Counted from the stretch's first letter, positions 31,330 to 42,082 are shown. The stretch: 64,000 nt of DNA from Branchipolynoe longqiensis (GCA_030323885.1 CM059199.1:75054781-75118780), one strand, 5' to 3'. A program made the numbers and translations. The notes: a model not told the origin generated them from the sequence alone.

Positions 31330-32346
31330 TATTATAAAAACACGGGTCTCTGCCGCTGTGAGAACCCTATGTGATTACAAAACTCTCCCCCTTCATTTCA
31401 CCTGTGATGCAATTAGCCTAATCAATTTAACCATGTCTGGAAAGAGGAAGGAAAACTAGTCACAAGGATGAACAGTGAATAAGTTGTGCTTTATTGGCAG
31501 CAACTCCTGTCATCCCCCTTACATGTGACCTAGCACCTGTACTCCTCATATACTGCCCACACTATGTCTCATTGTCTCTTTCACCGGTATACTGCAAACA
31601 GTGCCTACAGCCCATGGGACAGGAGTCCTATGGCTGTGTGTACACTCAATTAGAATAGCTGAATTTTGATAGCAATTATGAGTGTCTGGGGTCCTGCTCT
31701 AGAGTAGGTGTGTCTCACTCCAGAGCCAGGCTGAGAGTGATGCTCCTTCAGTGTTTCTGAAGCAAACTCATGAATAATTAATTAGCTGAGACTAGTGTGT
31801 GGGTCAGGATAGGCCAAGGGAGTCAGGTGACCGGACATTCCCCAGCCAGCCAATGAGACACTCCCCCACAGACTGGGTGGGTGACCACCCCATTAGGGCT
31901 GTCACTCAAGCCAGCTGCAGGTGGTGCACTCTATACATATGCAAATTAGGCTGGTGGGTCAGTCGGTGGTCTTGGGTGGACAGGATGTTGCAACAGTTAC
32001 AGATTTGTATATAGTAAAATCATTCTTTTCCTCTTTTGTATTCTTTATGAACACCAAGAGAACATTTCAACCATCATGTACTGTTTCTTACAAAGGAACT
32101 CTTTTCATTAACTCCAAACATCATATATAACAGATAGTTTACTCTATTCAGCATCATGTACATTTCCATCAACTCTACTCTTAGTAGATAACATATAGTT
32201 TACCTCACTCAGTATCATGTACAATGGGAGTTGACTTTAGTTACCTTTAGATTACATAATATCAGTCCCACTCCAGTATCCAAGAATAATAATGCTCTCT
32301 GCCAATATATAATTCTTAACCGAAAATCGATATATTTTTACAGTAT
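31330..32346. mobile_element. Unclassified insertion in the LINE (~1 kb)
   Basis: LINE coding stops at about 32346 and resumes at about 31330. The right end (about 32180-32346) matches 62128-62290 in inverse orientation (GTAAAAATATA, AAGAATTATATATTG, CAGAGAGCATTATTATTCTT). The middle has CCAATGAG and ATGCAAAT (octamer-like) near 31850-31950 and a TATA-like stretch, so it could be an LTR or promoter-bearing element. I could not find clear terminal repeats. Confidence 0.45.
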
Positions 32347-33599
32347 GGTGTATTACGCCCAGGATTGAGTTGGTCTTATTGACTTTTGCAGCGATGTGGT
32401 GTTCAAAGTTCAATTTGCAGTCAATAATCACTCCAATATCCTTCGCCCAGTCAGATTTTGTTAGTGGAGTATGACCATCTCCCAGGCATATCCTCCTCTG
32501 TCAGGCATATCCCTAAGTCCCACCCTCATCTTTTTGCACTTTTCTGGATGAAATCTCAGTAATGATGTTCCAGTCCTATTGTATAATATAAATAGCAATG
32601 TTCCAGTCCAATTGTATGTTCAGTCAACATCTTGCGGTAGTAGACTACAATCTTGCTAGTCAAAAATGCCTCTAAATAGCTTCATATCATCTGCAAAGAG
32701 AAACAGGTAGAAGTCTAATATCTGAGAAAAAAGATCATTTAGATAAATAACAAACAACAGATGGCCAAGTACTGATCTTTGTGGAATCCCATTCAGAACG
32801 TGCTGACAATCCGAAAAGGACCTTTGTACCCTGACTCTCTGTCGTCGTTTTATGAGAAATCCTTTTATTCAGTTAAGTTTGTTACCTGATATTGCATAGC
32901 TTTGCTCAGGAGGCATCTGTGTGGCACCTTGTCAAATGCCTTCATAAAATCGCAGTAGATGATATCAACAACTCCACCTTGATCTAGTAGTAGCAGTTCA
33001 GTCCATTTGTCCAGTACAATCAGCACTTGTAGCTCCCACAAAAACCCAAATTGCTTGTCGCTGAAAAGTTTGTTCTCCTTCATATAAATGATTATTTTTT
33101 CTTTGATAACTGATTCAGCTATCTTCACTACCACACTTGTTAGGTTCACCGGGCGATAATTTCCTGTATTTTGTTTTGAACCCTTCTTACAGATAGCTAA
33201 AATATGAGCACTCTTCCAATCTGAGTGCAATATTCCTGTATGTATTGAGCGACTGATAATGAAAGATAGTGGTATGTGTAAGATGTCATTTAGCTCTCTC
33301 AATATCCTGGGCCTGGTGACTTGGAGATATTGATCTTCTGAAGTCTCTTCTCTATTAGCTCATCATCGACATTGCACTCCTCAAGTTTATTTTGACAAAG
33401 CTCTGTTAGCCGCTGTAATTCCCCTTCTGGTTCACGGGTAAACGCTGATACAAAGTATTTTGATAGTACCTCAGCTTTCTCTTCATTCCCCTTTGTGAGA
33501 GAAGTACCATCATTCGGTTCAAGTTCTGGAATACTGTTCGATATTTAGTTCTCCTTATGACATAGCCCCAAAAAATATCTCTGGGTTTTCCTTAATTTT

Positions 33600-33720
33600 C
33601 TTTGCAATATTCTTCACTATGATTCTCTCTCTTTCTATATATCTCTTTATATATATATAGATATATATATATCTCTCTTTCTATATATATAAATATATAT
33701 ATATCTATATATATATAGTA
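33600..33720. repeat. (TATATAGA)n simple repeat
   Basis: TATA/TCTCT/TATATAG array at the 5' edge of the LINE. Confidence 0.85.
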
Positions 33721-34177
33721 TGTATAATTTATTATGCATATATAAAAGAGGCAGAGCTCTAACCTAATAATTATGATTATTATTATTATTATTCCTTCTC
33801 GATTATTATGTCCAATCGTTGACTTGCCCGTATTTGCCCCGGTGTTGCCTACACCAACACCACCACCGTCCGGTTCCGGCTTGTGCGTGTGCCGGGCAGT
33901 CATTCTCAGCCCCGATTTCAAACTTTTACCGGTAAGCCTGTATTATGCTTAGCCATGACGCAAATAAAGTGTCCTACCCATCACCTCCTTGTCTCTTTCC
34001 TTTTCTCATAACCCAACTTTATATATATAGATAGGGAGCAGATATATAGAGAATTGCTCTAGAATAACTTGACTATATATATAACAGCAATTACTGTGTA
34101 CAGATATAATTACTCTAGGATTATCTCTATCTTTGACTATATAATATCTAGTCTCTTTGACAAGTATATATATATAT
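33721..34177. other. Unannotated segment left of element 2
   Basis: A GC-richer piece (33810-33990) ends with AAATAAAGTGTCC and resembles the 3' end of another retroelement, but I found no second copy. TA-rich repeats follow to 34177. Confidence 0.35.
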
Positions 34178-34267
34178 AAACAGTTGGCCCCAATGAACAG
34201 AACAAAGATAAGACTGATGTGGTTGAGAAGAAGATATATATTCTCTGGCGGAGATATATTAAATGCC
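34178..34267 (-). repeat. Split direct repeat B2 of element 2 (3' end)
   Basis: 90 bp AAACAGTTGGCCCCAATGAA ... ATTAAATGCC, matching 34466-34555. Flanked on the left by (TA)n. Confidence 0.92.
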
Positions 34268-34275
34268 CACCTAAA

Positions 34276-34465
34276 GTTAAAATTGAAGGCGTTAAGGCCA
34301 GGCGCAGCTGGCATACAGTGCACTGGGATGCTCGCAGGGGGCACCACTGTGGCCTATGTATACTAACAGGGTCAGCTAGATCGGATACAGCGCTAACTAT
34401 TACATAGGGAACTGAAGATCGGTAGTGTCCTTGTTTATATTCCCATAATGGATTATAGAGCACAT
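34276..34465 (-). repeat. Split direct repeat A2 of element 2
   Basis: 190 bp matching A1 at 39091-39280 with four substitutions. Confidence 0.93.
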
Positions 34466-34555
34466 AAACAGTTGGCCACAATAAACAGAACAAAGAAAAG
34501 ACTGATGTGGTTGAGAAGAAGATATATATTCTCTGGCGGAGATATATTAAATGCC
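34466..34555 (-). repeat. Split direct repeat B1 of element 2
   Basis: 90 bp matching B2; ends just beyond the YR stop (34588) in the element's direction. Confidence 0.92.
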
Positions 34556-34587
34556 AAGAGAACCCATGGTCCCCCCAACCCGAAGTC

Positions 34588-35880
34588 TCAGTATACCGGC
34601 TCCGTCGCACCAGCCAGTGCCGTGGAAACCCTAATGTCGTTCATTATGCGGACGCTCAACGGCGTCTGCAGGTAGGCGAAGATGGTATCGCTCGCCCAAT
34701 CCCCGCGCACCCTGAGCTCTTCCAGGGTGGCGCCACACAATGACAGGAAGGTACAGCCCCCCCTCCTCAAGGAGTGGGATGAGTAGTCCCCCGCATCCAA
34801 TCCCGCGACCCCACAGAAGTGCTTCAGCATCCCTTTGTATGTCGAGTATCGTAGTTCTATCGTGGCGCCCGCTGGTGTGGGGATTCGGAACGCCATAGCC
34901 TCAGGACCCGCTGGGACCTCCCTGAAGTGTCTCTCAGTCCAGTAAACTGCGCACAGGGAGAGGTCCGGGCACCTAGCCACAGGTATTTCGAGCATACGCT
35001 CCGCGAATTGTATCGTCTTGGAGCGACGAACTCGCACCAACATTCCCCAAGGGAGAAAGGAAAAGTCTCCCCTGCGCAGTGACGAGTCCGAGGCCGTCAC
35101 CTGGCACTTCCTCAGTAGTGCCCTAAAACTGCACAGTATGGCCGCCCGCCAGGCGGTGTGCCCCTCCGAGGTGGTCAGGGCGGCGAATATTCGCCTGAGC
35201 ATGTCGGGCAGTAAGGGAGCTGCCTGCCTGGGATGGCCACCCCGCTCCCACTTGATGCCCTTCAACATGGATGCCAGCTCAAAGTTTTTGTAGTCGATCG
35301 GCTCCGCGCTCTCAGTCTTCAAGAAGAAGTTCAGGCCACTGAGGTAGTTGCACACCGATGTGTATTTGAGAGTCCTAGCCAGCCAGACCGCATACAGCGC
35401 TGTCTGTTCTGGAGGGCACGGTGTGGTGGGAAAGTGGCCCCCGAACTCCTCGATGAACTCCAGATATCGTCTCACCTGGACACCCCGTGTTGTGATGGAG
35501 TTGGGGCGTAGTACTTGCGCTGCATGGCCAGCTTCTCCCTCCGCAGCTCCGCAACTGGAAGTAGAAGGGTCAGGGGAGTTGGTGAAGATGTGGTTGCAGC
35601 AAAGCCTGCATGCTCTGTCTGCGACCCGGATTCGGTCCTTACTGTCCCTGGCGCTCCACCGGCTCAGGGCGTCGCAGATCGTGTTGTCAGCACTCTTCAC
35701 ATAAACAGATTGAACATCAAAATTGTGCTGTGCCGCTATCCAGAACAGCCTGCGCACGAAGTGCATGACCCCTTTTGATTTGGACCGACCTGAGGTCAAG
35801 GCCGCTCGAACCGTCTCATTGTCCATGATCATGACCACCGTGCTGTCCTTCCAAAGGTGGCCCCCAGGTCTGGGCCGCAC
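34588..35880 (-). CDS. RNase H C-terminus fused to tyrosine recombinase, element 2
   Basis: One frame of 430 codons. Residues 15-75 are the second half of RNase H ('VMIMDNETVRAAL' Asp, 'NTICDALSRW' Asp). A linker follows with no stop or start, then the YR: 'VQVRRYLEFIEEFGGHF', 'YAVWLARTLKYTSVCNYLSG', 'CSFRALLRKCQV' (catalytic Arg), 'VRRSKTIQF' (Lys), 'SHSLRRGGCTF' (His-x-x-Arg), 'VRGDWAS' (Trp) and 'IFAYL' (Tyr). All catalytic residues are present, so the YR part may be functional if expressed. A one-base indel near 35860 separates it from RT. Function: integration of the circular element DNA. Confidence 0.9.
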   Translation of the reverse strand: MRPRPGGHLWKDSTVVMIMDNETVRAALTSGRSKSKGVMHFVRRLFWIAAQHNFDVQSVYVKSADNTICDALSRWSARDSKDRIRVADRACRLCCNHIFTNSPDPSTSSCGAAEGEAGHAAQVLRPNSITTRGVQVRRYLEFIEEFGGHFPTTPCPPEQTALYAVWLARTLKYTSVCNYLSGLNFFLKTESAEPIDYKNFELASMLKGIKWERGGHPRQAAPLLPDMLRRIFAALTTSEGHTAWRAAILCSFRALLRKCQVTASDSSLRRGDFSFLPWGMLVRVRRSKTIQFAERMLEIPVARCPDLSLCAVYWTERHFREVPAGPEAMAFRIPTPAGATIELRYSTYKGMLKHFCGVAGLDAGDYSSHSLRRGGCTFLSLCGATLEELRVRGDWASDTIFAYLQTPLSVRIMNDIRVSTALAGATEPVY

Positions 35881-36928
35881 AGAAGGCTGCCCACATCTCC
35901 AACACGTTTATGTGGGCCCCCTTACAAGTCTCATCGGGTGTGGCGTGGTGGTGGCCCACCTCCTCCTTGATCCTCGTGTCTGGTCCCTCCCTGAAGGCTC
36001 CAATCCTCCAATCGCCGGCATGGATGGTCCCGAACCCCTCCCCGGAGGCGTCACTGTAAGTCGATACGTATGGGGTATGGCGGCCGATTATTTTTGCCTT
36101 CCCATTGAACCGTCTGGCGAAGTCCAGCCACCATCGTCTATCCTCATGGAAACCCCCCGAGAGGCGGACCTTGAAGTGGGGTTTGGCCACTGCGTTGATC
36201 GTGTCGTACATGCGTCTGCAGAACGTGCGGCCTCCCCGGACCACCTTCGCACAGTGCGCTAGCAAGCCAGCTAGACGCTCCAGCTGGATCCTCCTGACCT
36301 TCTTTTGGCCCTCCAGGGCCAGAAGCGCCATGGTCATCCTGGCCAGCTTGTCCTCCGGCAGCGACATCTCCAAGGCAATGGTGTCGATGTCGATGCCCAG
36401 GAACCTTGTTTTGGTGGACGGGGACGTGACTTTTGGGAAGCTTATGTAGAAGCCCAGTCTCCGGAGGATCCCCATTAGGGTGGCCTGGGCCGCGCAGCCC
36501 GCGTTGAAGTCACGGGCTATGATGCAGAAGTCGTCGAGATAATTTACCACCTCCCCCACGCCCTCCCGCACGGCACAGCGGACAACAAAATCAGACAGTT
36601 TGCTGAAGACATATGGGCTGGAGGCCAGCCCCATGCATAGCCTGTTATCTCTTAGAAAGACCGGGTCATTCCCAAAGTCCCAGAATATGCCCTGGCGGTC
36701 CCGGTCTCGCGGGTGGATGCTCACCGTCCGGTAAGCATCGCGGATGTCCACGGTCGCGAGATAGTCCCCGGCTTGCATCAGGGCGGCCACATCGTCGACC
36801 CCATTGTAGGAGAATTTGGCCGTCACGCTATCCGTGTAGTTGTTGACTGACTCACCCTCTGGTTTGCTGCAATCCACGATGCCCCTCACCCCCCCTCCAT
36901 CCTTGGGGATGCAGAAGAGCCTATGCAC
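35816..36928 (-). pseudogene. Reverse transcriptase and RNase H N-terminus, element 2
   Basis: RT motifs: 'LFCIPKDGGGVRGIVDCSKP', 'TVDIRDAYRTVSIHP' (A), 'NRLCMGLASSPYVFSKLSD' (B), 'NYLDDFCII' (C), 'RRLGFYISFPK' (D), 'RFLGIDIDT' (E). A connection domain follows, then RNase H 'STYSDASGEGFG' (Asp) and 'HINVLEMWAAFCA' (Glu), where a frameshift moves the reading to the 35880-34588 frame. Upstream, an in-frame TGA lies just before 'VHRLFCIPK' (about 36940) and a frame change lies near 37100, so polymerase would not be made from this copy. Confidence 0.92.
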
Positions 36929-37095
36929 ACACAGCGGTCAGTCCGTCACCCTGGTCAAAGCTCCTGCCTCGATCTCCTTCCTGAGTTTGGCCGACATGAC
37001 CTCCCTATCATCACGGTCTCCCCCGCAGCCCTGATGGCACCCATAGCAAGCGTCGCAGTCCCGGTTTATCACCATGAAGCCGAAGCAGATGCCTT

Positions 37096-38025
37096 TCAGG
37101 ATGTATTCGGCATCGATTCAGTATCACCCCTCATGAACAACTCTGTGAAAACCCTACATGGTTTCATCTGGGACACAACACCCTCAATCCTGTGCGTGCA
37201 GCTGCACAAACCTGCCATGCAGCTCCTCCCGAGGCGGAAGCTGGTCACACAGTCGGTAGCCGTCTCCCTGATGGTGATGTCGAATACATGCTCCTCCCCT
37301 GTGCCGTTCTCGACCTGGAGCCACCCCGGGTCGAGGTCATCCTCCATGCTTGTCGATACAGGGGTACCTCTGTGGGGAGTCTCCCCCACTTGCTGGTCAC
37401 CGGGGATCCCCCCCAGGGTGCCCGCCACCGCCATCAGGGTATCCACCCTGCCCCACGTGTTGTTATTGTTGTTTACATCCGGGACCTCACTACGCCACGC
37501 CCGTGGCCCGGGTGTCTCCACCGACCCCCGTGCTCCGCTGCAACCCCTCGTACGGCCACCATGGCCTACTGGGCCTCCCGCACTGTCGGTCCCACCCAGA
37601 GCTGGGGCACCCCCACGTGCTGCGACCACAGTGTTGTTGTTGTTTACATCCGGGACCTCCCCACGTGCGGGAGGCCAAGCCTGCGGCTCGGGTCCCTTCA
37701 CTGACCCACATGCCTCATTGTAAACATCCATACCATGCCCATGGCGCCCTCCGGCGCCGTCAAGTAATGCATCACAAACAGTACCTCGGAAACCGCTACA
37801 GTCACTATCCCAGCTGTGTCCACCGCTGGGTTGTGTGTCTGCCTGGATGTCACAAACCCCAGTACCTGGGATCCTGCTACCGTCCCTGTCCCGGCCGAGT
37901 CCACTGCCGGGTTGTGTGTCCGCCTGGGCGTTCACTGCGCCCCACCCTGCGTCACTGCTTTCCCGCGGTATGGCCGAATCTGGGTCATGCTCCGCGTCCC
38001 CGGTGTGGCACGTCCCGGTGCACCG
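37096..38025 (-). CDS. Pol N-terminal linker and Cys/His cluster, element 2
   Basis: It begins directly after the gag TGA in the same frame and has no ATG near its start. The first ~220 residues are Gly/Pro/Arg-rich with internal duplications ('QADTQP' twice, 'EVPDVNNNN' twice), suggesting a disordered spacer. The last 70 residues contain 'SCMAGLCSCTHRIEG' and 'MKPCRVFTELFMRGDT', aligning with element 1. A frameshift at about 37100 stops it; the next conserved piece ('YILKGICFGF') is in another frame. Confidence 0.8.
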   Translation of the reverse strand, partial: RCTGTCHTGDAEHDPDSAIPRESSDAGWGAVNAQADTQPGSGLGRDRDGSRIPGTGVCDIQADTQPSGGHSWDSDCSGFRGTVCDALLDGAGGRHGHGMDVYNEACGSVKGPEPQAWPPARGEVPDVNNNNTVVAARGGAPALGGTDSAGGPVGHGGRTRGCSGARGSVETPGPRAWRSEVPDVNNNNNTWGRVDTLMAVAGTLGGIPGDQQVGETPHRGTPVSTSMEDDLDPGWLQVENGTGEEHVFDITIRETATDCVTSFRLGRSCMAGLCSCTHRIEGVVSQMKPCRVFTELFMRGDTESMPNTS

Positions 38026-38977
38026 TCAGTCCCGGGTGCACTTAATGCGCTTGTGGCTGCGGCTCCCGCACTTGCTGCACCTGTGCCCGAAGCTACAGTC
38101 CCCCTCCTTACTGTCACAACCCACTTCTTTGTTCCAGGGAAAGCAGGCCCGCTTGCCTCCCTTCTCATAGGTCTTGAGCCCCTTTGGATTCCCGGTGGTC
38201 ACACTCTTAGTTTTGGCCCACATGGCCTCATGCCCGTAGTGGATCAGACTCGCCGCCGCATTCCCTGCCGTGAACGCAGCGAAGCCTTCCCGTTCCGCTA
38301 GCTTCCGCACGGCTGTGTCATATCGAACATGGGCAGTGTCTTTGAACAGTTCATGCTTAGCCTTCGATGCCATCTTTTAACGTCACACCGTCCAGGCTCA
38401 GGAACCACAGGCATGATGCCTCCTGTAACTCGGCCACTGATAGTTTGCGCACATCCTTCTTATCCTCAGTATAGTTTTTCAAAGACCACTTACTTTTCCG
38501 TCTCCGGGACGTGCTCCTTGTCCTGCTACGTGAACTGGAGTCACTACGAGAGTGCGATCTGCGCCGCCGTGTCCGGCTCTTGCGTGATACCTCCCCGTAA
38601 CTTGAGTGACCTCTTTCCGTATGGGCTGCTCCGCCCTGCTCGGCTGGTGGTGGCTTCACTGTGTCCCTGGCCGCCTTTTCCATTACTAACACGGTCCGTC
38701 GTTCTTCCAAGTCAAACATGCGCTTATCCCTTTCCGGCTGCCTTATTTCCTCCCTCACGCGTCGCTCCTCTTCATCAATGCACATACTCCGTACGTCTTT
38801 TGTGATATCCTCCATCACTCGCTCATCGGAGGCTTCCCCTGCCGTCACCATTTTGACTGCCGAGAATTTGCGCGTTATGCGTATGTGGTTGCCTGCGGCG
38901 TCCTCCCGTTTCACGTCAGTAATGCACCTCGGTCCAGAATTAATTTTACCACACGGGTTGCAGAAACCCTCAGACAT
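38026..38977 (-). pseudogene. Gag-like protein of element 2, frameshifted
   Basis: The start 'MSEGFCNPCGK' matches element 1. It has an N-terminal Cys cluster, an acidic/basic helix ('MCIDEEERRVREEIRQPERD'), an Arg/Ser-rich stretch ('SDSSSRSRTRSTSRRRKS') and 'KWSLKNYTEDKK', also found in element 1. The frame ends at 38357 after 'TLKDGIEG', and the homologous continuation ('SKAKHELFKDTAHVRYD' to the 'CSKCGSRSHKRIKC' knuckle) is in another frame to TGA at 38026-38028. Alignment to element 1 suggests a deletion of about 12 codons with the shift. It overlaps the shifted continuation for a few codons. Confidence 0.88.
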
Positions 38978-39090
38978 ACCGTAACGCACAAATGAGTGTC
39001 AAGCTAGCATGATCCCAGGTACAAGGCGAGCTGGGCCGGGGAGCGGTTTCCAGAGCACGTCCGTTCAGTTAAGGTTAAGGCGTTAATTGA

Positions 39091-39280
39091 GTTAAAATTG
39101 AAGGCGTTAAGGCCAGGCGCAGCTGGCATACAGTGCACCGGGACGCTCACAGGGGGCGCCACTGTGGCCTATGTATACTAACAGGGTCAGCTAGATCGGA
39201 TACAGCGCTAACTATTACATAGGGAACTGAAGATCGGTAGTGTCCTTGTTTATATTCCCATAATGGATTATAGAGCACAT
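39091..39280 (-). repeat. Split direct repeat A1 of element 2 (5' end)
   Basis: 190 bp GTTAAAATTGAAGGCGTTAA ... GAGCACAT on the plus strand, matching A2. Followed on the right by ATATATAT. Confidence 0.93.
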
Positions 39281-39289
39281 ATATATATG

Positions 39290-39460
39290 ATGAAAATGGG
39301 AAATATTGCCCCTAGAGCGGGACTCAAACCCACATCTCTTTTCATTCCGGGCCAGTGTGCTAACCGTTACACCACCTAGGCTCCCTGATATCGACACACT
39401 ACCCACGCATACCTGTCTATGTGGTTACTTGCCTGAGAGGTCAGTGCAGACCACTACATA
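39290..39460 (-). mobile_element. SINE family A
   Basis: Minus strand: CTCAGGCAAGTAACCACATA, CAGGGAGCCTAGGTGG, A box GGTGTAACGGTTAGCAC, B box GTGGGTTTGAGTCCCGC, then GGGGCAATATTTCCC and CATTTTCATCA. This is the best-preserved copy of the family here. Confidence 0.8.
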
Positions 39461-40442
39461 TATATATATGTGTGTGTTTTATGCTTTGCTTTGTTCGTTT
39501 GTTTGTTTTGATGGGGTTTTGGAGGTTTTTTTCTCTTTTAGGGGGGGGGGGAACCGTGACACTGAACAGTGAAACCTACAAACCCAAGTGGAGTGTCAGA
39601 TTGCTGCTTTTGGACCAATATCCAGGTCCAGCATTGAACTTGCAAGACAGTGATTTTGTCAAAGAAAAGAGACAGAGAACCTACCTCGCTGCTGGCTATA
39701 TCTCATAGCTAAAGCCCGAGGTGAAGTAGCTGCCGTGCAAACAAAGGAACCAAGCTTCTGATGAACACCGCATACGCATACAGACAGGTTAGCGACAATG
39801 CAGACGAAGCCAAAATCTGACGTCTGGTGTATGTATATTGATATTATCACATATTATTGCCTATAATAATGGCAGTGCCTATCAGCTGCTGCCACCTACC
39901 GGGATTCAGTGAGCGTCTTCATGACTCACAACCATCATTTACCATGGCAGTGATTTTAACCAAATTTTTAGATGGTGTGACAATTTTAGAAAATCTATCA
40001 ATTAATTCAAATTTTGTATAATTTAAAATGTATTTTCCCATATTACACCACTTTTCTCTAAGGCTTTCGGTAATTTGGCGTTGTAAGGAGATGGCGGAGG
40101 TGGGGGGGGGGGGGTCTGTGAATTAAGATTAGCATTGAACCATCCCAGACTTGGGTGAACCACAAGGAATTAGTCTATTTTTAGGCATGCAAGCCTAGGT
40201 CTATTGCGTTATCTTTTCATACGATCGAATTTGGCTGAGAAATTGACCCACATAAAAAGAAAGTAATGCATAAAAAAAAATTATTTAAAAAAAGAAAATT
40301 TAATTAAAAATTTTAAAAAGAGGGGTAGTGATGCCCAAGGAATTAAGAATTAGTATTGAGCCACTTCAACCTTGAGTTATGTAAATTGGACAGAAATTCC
40401 ATGCACTTAACCGTTATTGCGATTAAATTTGCATAATCCAAT
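39461..40442. other. Unannotated stretch
   Basis: Mostly AT-rich with G-runs near 39541 and 40100. A 53-codon frame to 39708 after a pyrimidine tract was considered as an exon and not called. Confidence 0.35.
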
Positions 40443-40443
40443 A

Positions 40444-40510
40444 CAGTAAAAGCTCTCTACATCATCCGACTTTAAATGGTCCATTTAGGGCGATGGTCGG
40501 TTTAGGGATT
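40444..40510 (+). mobile_element. One end of a pogo/Tigger-like DNA transposon
   Basis: TA then CAGTAAAAGCTCTCTACATC, then GACTTTAAATGGTCCATTTA. The CAGTAnAaCTCTCTA start is the usual terminus of pogo-group elements of the Tc1/mariner superfamily. No transposase and no second end were found. Confidence 0.5.
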
Positions 40511-40707
40511 TTTTTTTTATCGTTACAATGGTATTGTATGGACGTTCATTTGGGACCCAAATAAAGCGATCGATACCGCGTATATGGAATCTTAGCTTTA
40601 GGCTTGTAAACCAACATACATTAACACTGCATAATCATTACATTTTTCAAGCCAAAGCGCCGACCTACATTTGACCCTCCATATCCAACTCAGTCGGTTA
40701 GAGAGGT

Positions 40708-40939
40708 TTTGCCAACCCTCGGCGCGTGCGCCCGCGAGATATGGCTCCTCGCGGTGCTTGGCTCCTTCGAGATCACCGTCCACCACAAGCCCGGTGTCGA
40801 CCTGGTTCTCGCGGATGCCCTCAGCCACGCGCATTACTCCCGGGTTGCCCTCGACATAGTCCGTAAAGAATGCGGTAGTAGGGGGCTTCGTAGGTTACGT
40901 GTACGGCACTCGCCGGATATCTTCACCCATGACCTTTGA
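40708..40939 (+). pseudogene. RNase H C-terminal end of copy 3b
   Basis: 'PTLGACAREIWLLAVLGSF', 'VHHKPGVDLVLADALSHAH' and a tail ending 'FTHDL' then TGA at 40937-40939. It matches the end of the element 3 frame. The Asp of 'LADALS' is the last catalytic position; the rest of the domain is missing. Confidence 0.85.
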
Positions 40940-41971
40940 CATTGCAGACTACGGTCCGCGTGCGCACGAGCACTTGATGACACTCCACCGCGCCGCCCTT
41001 GCGCCTGGGACGTGGCGCAACCGCGATCGACACACCAGGCGCTACCTGGAGTTCGCCTTCGAGCGGGGAGGCGACCACCTGGCCCCCGCCCCCTATGACA
41101 TCGGGCAGTTCATCGCCCACCTGCACCGCCTGCTGCCCTCTCCTGCCTACGTCGCCAACGCCTTCTCGGGGACCCGCTCCTGGGTCCGGGAGGCGGGGGG
41201 GATGTCGCCCCCTTCGACGCCCCCTTCGTGGCGCGGGTCAGATGGGGCGGCGAGCGGCTCTTCATGGCCCCCATCCGCCACGCTCCACCCATCACCCCTG
41301 ACATGCTTCCCATCATCTACAGGCACATGCGCGCCCAGAGGCACCTCGGGGTTGCCCCTTGGGCAGCAACCATCATCGCCTTCTTCAGCTTCTTGAGGCA
41401 ATCAAACATCCTCTCCCCCTCCCACACCCCGTGGGGGGGGCCTCACACCTTGCGCAGGGATGACGTCCAGCCGGCTCCGGGGGGCATGCGCCTCCGCGTC
41501 ACGTCCTCCAAGACCATCCGCACCCCGGCGCAGGCCGTCTCGATCTTCGTGCCCGCCCTCGCCGGATCGCCTCTGTGCCCAGTCCCCGCGCGGCGGCGCG
41601 CCCTAGACCTAGTGCCTGCGCCGGGTGACGCCCTGGCCTTCCTCGCCTGCGCCGGCATCCCCCTCACCCCGTGTGACGTGACCCCCCTCCTCTGGGCCGC
41701 CCTGGGCGTGGCCGACGTGCCTCGGGCCGCTGAGTTCACCCTGCACGGGCTCCGCCGAACGGCCGCGCAGGCGTGCGCCTAGAGGGGGGTGGACCTCTCC
41801 GCCATCATGGCCCAGGGGACCTGGGAGTCCGACGCGGTGCATGCGTACGTGCCCCGTCAGGTGACCGCGGACGCCCCGAGAGCCTTGGCATTGCGCTTTG
41901 GGTCGGCTCCCGGGCCTACCTCCTCCCAGGTCCTTCCGGGCCCCTCTGCGGACATGGACGAGGTCGCCTGA
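40929..41971 (+). pseudogene. Tyrosine recombinase of copy 3b
   Basis: The ATG at 40929 ('MTFDIADYGPRAHEHLMTLH') overlaps the RNase H stop by 11 bases in another frame, which makes it the most natural YR start in this family. The reading continues 'TWRNRDRHTRRYLEFAFE', shifts frame near 41205 and proceeds with 'FLRQSNILSP' (catalytic Arg), 'SSKTIR' (Lys), 'LHGLRRTAAQAC' (His-x-x-Arg). It meets TAG at 41780-41782, then 'VDLSAIMAQGTWESDAVHAYV' (Trp, Tyr). One frameshift and one nonsense codon disable it. Confidence 0.9.
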
Positions 41972-42082
41972 CCTGCTCAAGAACATTGCTTATCCTGTAC
42001 TACCCCGATGTTTACATGTACCTGTTTGCCTGAATAAACCCTCCCTTCTCACTCCCACCTCCGTCTCGGACTTCCTGCATCG
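41900..42082 (+). repeat. Split direct repeat B1 of copy 3b
   Basis: GGGTCGGCTCCCGGGCCTAC ... CGTCTCGGACTTCC; matches 42258-42446 and overlaps the YR C-terminus. Contains TGAATAAACC. Confidence 0.88.

Larger units (their letters stand above)
30290..33640 (-). pseudogene. CR1/L2-like LINE RT pseudogene split by two insertions
   Basis: Minus strand, right to left: 'ENPEIFF', 'INISKSPGP', 'NYRPVNLTSV', 'CDFMKAFDKVPH' (motif A, 32930-32970), 'LFADDMKLF' (motif C, near 32690), 'NFEHHIAAKVNKTNSILG', then a break. The C-terminal part resumes at about 31330 ('TLVTLYKSL', 'IVALENVQCHATRMIPGLGE', 'RLRGDMIE'). It breaks again at the family E element (30493-31066) and ends with 'GLFNLRVDSK' and 'FFFRVTDPW' near 30300-30480. 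Several stops are present. The 5' end is missing. Confidence 0.85.
34178..39280 (-). mobile_element. Ngaro-like YR retrotransposon, element 2 (full length, ~5.1 kb)
   Basis: Read on the minus strand: A1 (39280-39091), gag (38977-38026), pol (38025-34588), B1 (34555-34466), A2 (34465-34276), B2 (34267-34178). A1 and A2 differ at about 4 of 190 positions and B1/B2 at about 4 of 90. Protein similarity to element 1 runs along the whole length (gag knuckle, pol Cys cluster, RT, YR), but DNA and terminal repeats differ and GC is clearly higher. TA-rich simple repeat lies directly on both sides. Confidence 0.92.

Noticed and set aside
35723..38805. Long plus-strand frames opposite element 2
   Set aside because: Antisense shadows of GC-rich gag/pol genes; they lack any family motif, while the minus strand carries full RT, RNase H and YR signatures.
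39538..39708. 53-codon frame after a pyrimidine tract and AG
   Set aside because: The putative exon would start with a G homopolymer and shows no recognisable protein features; chance cannot be excluded.
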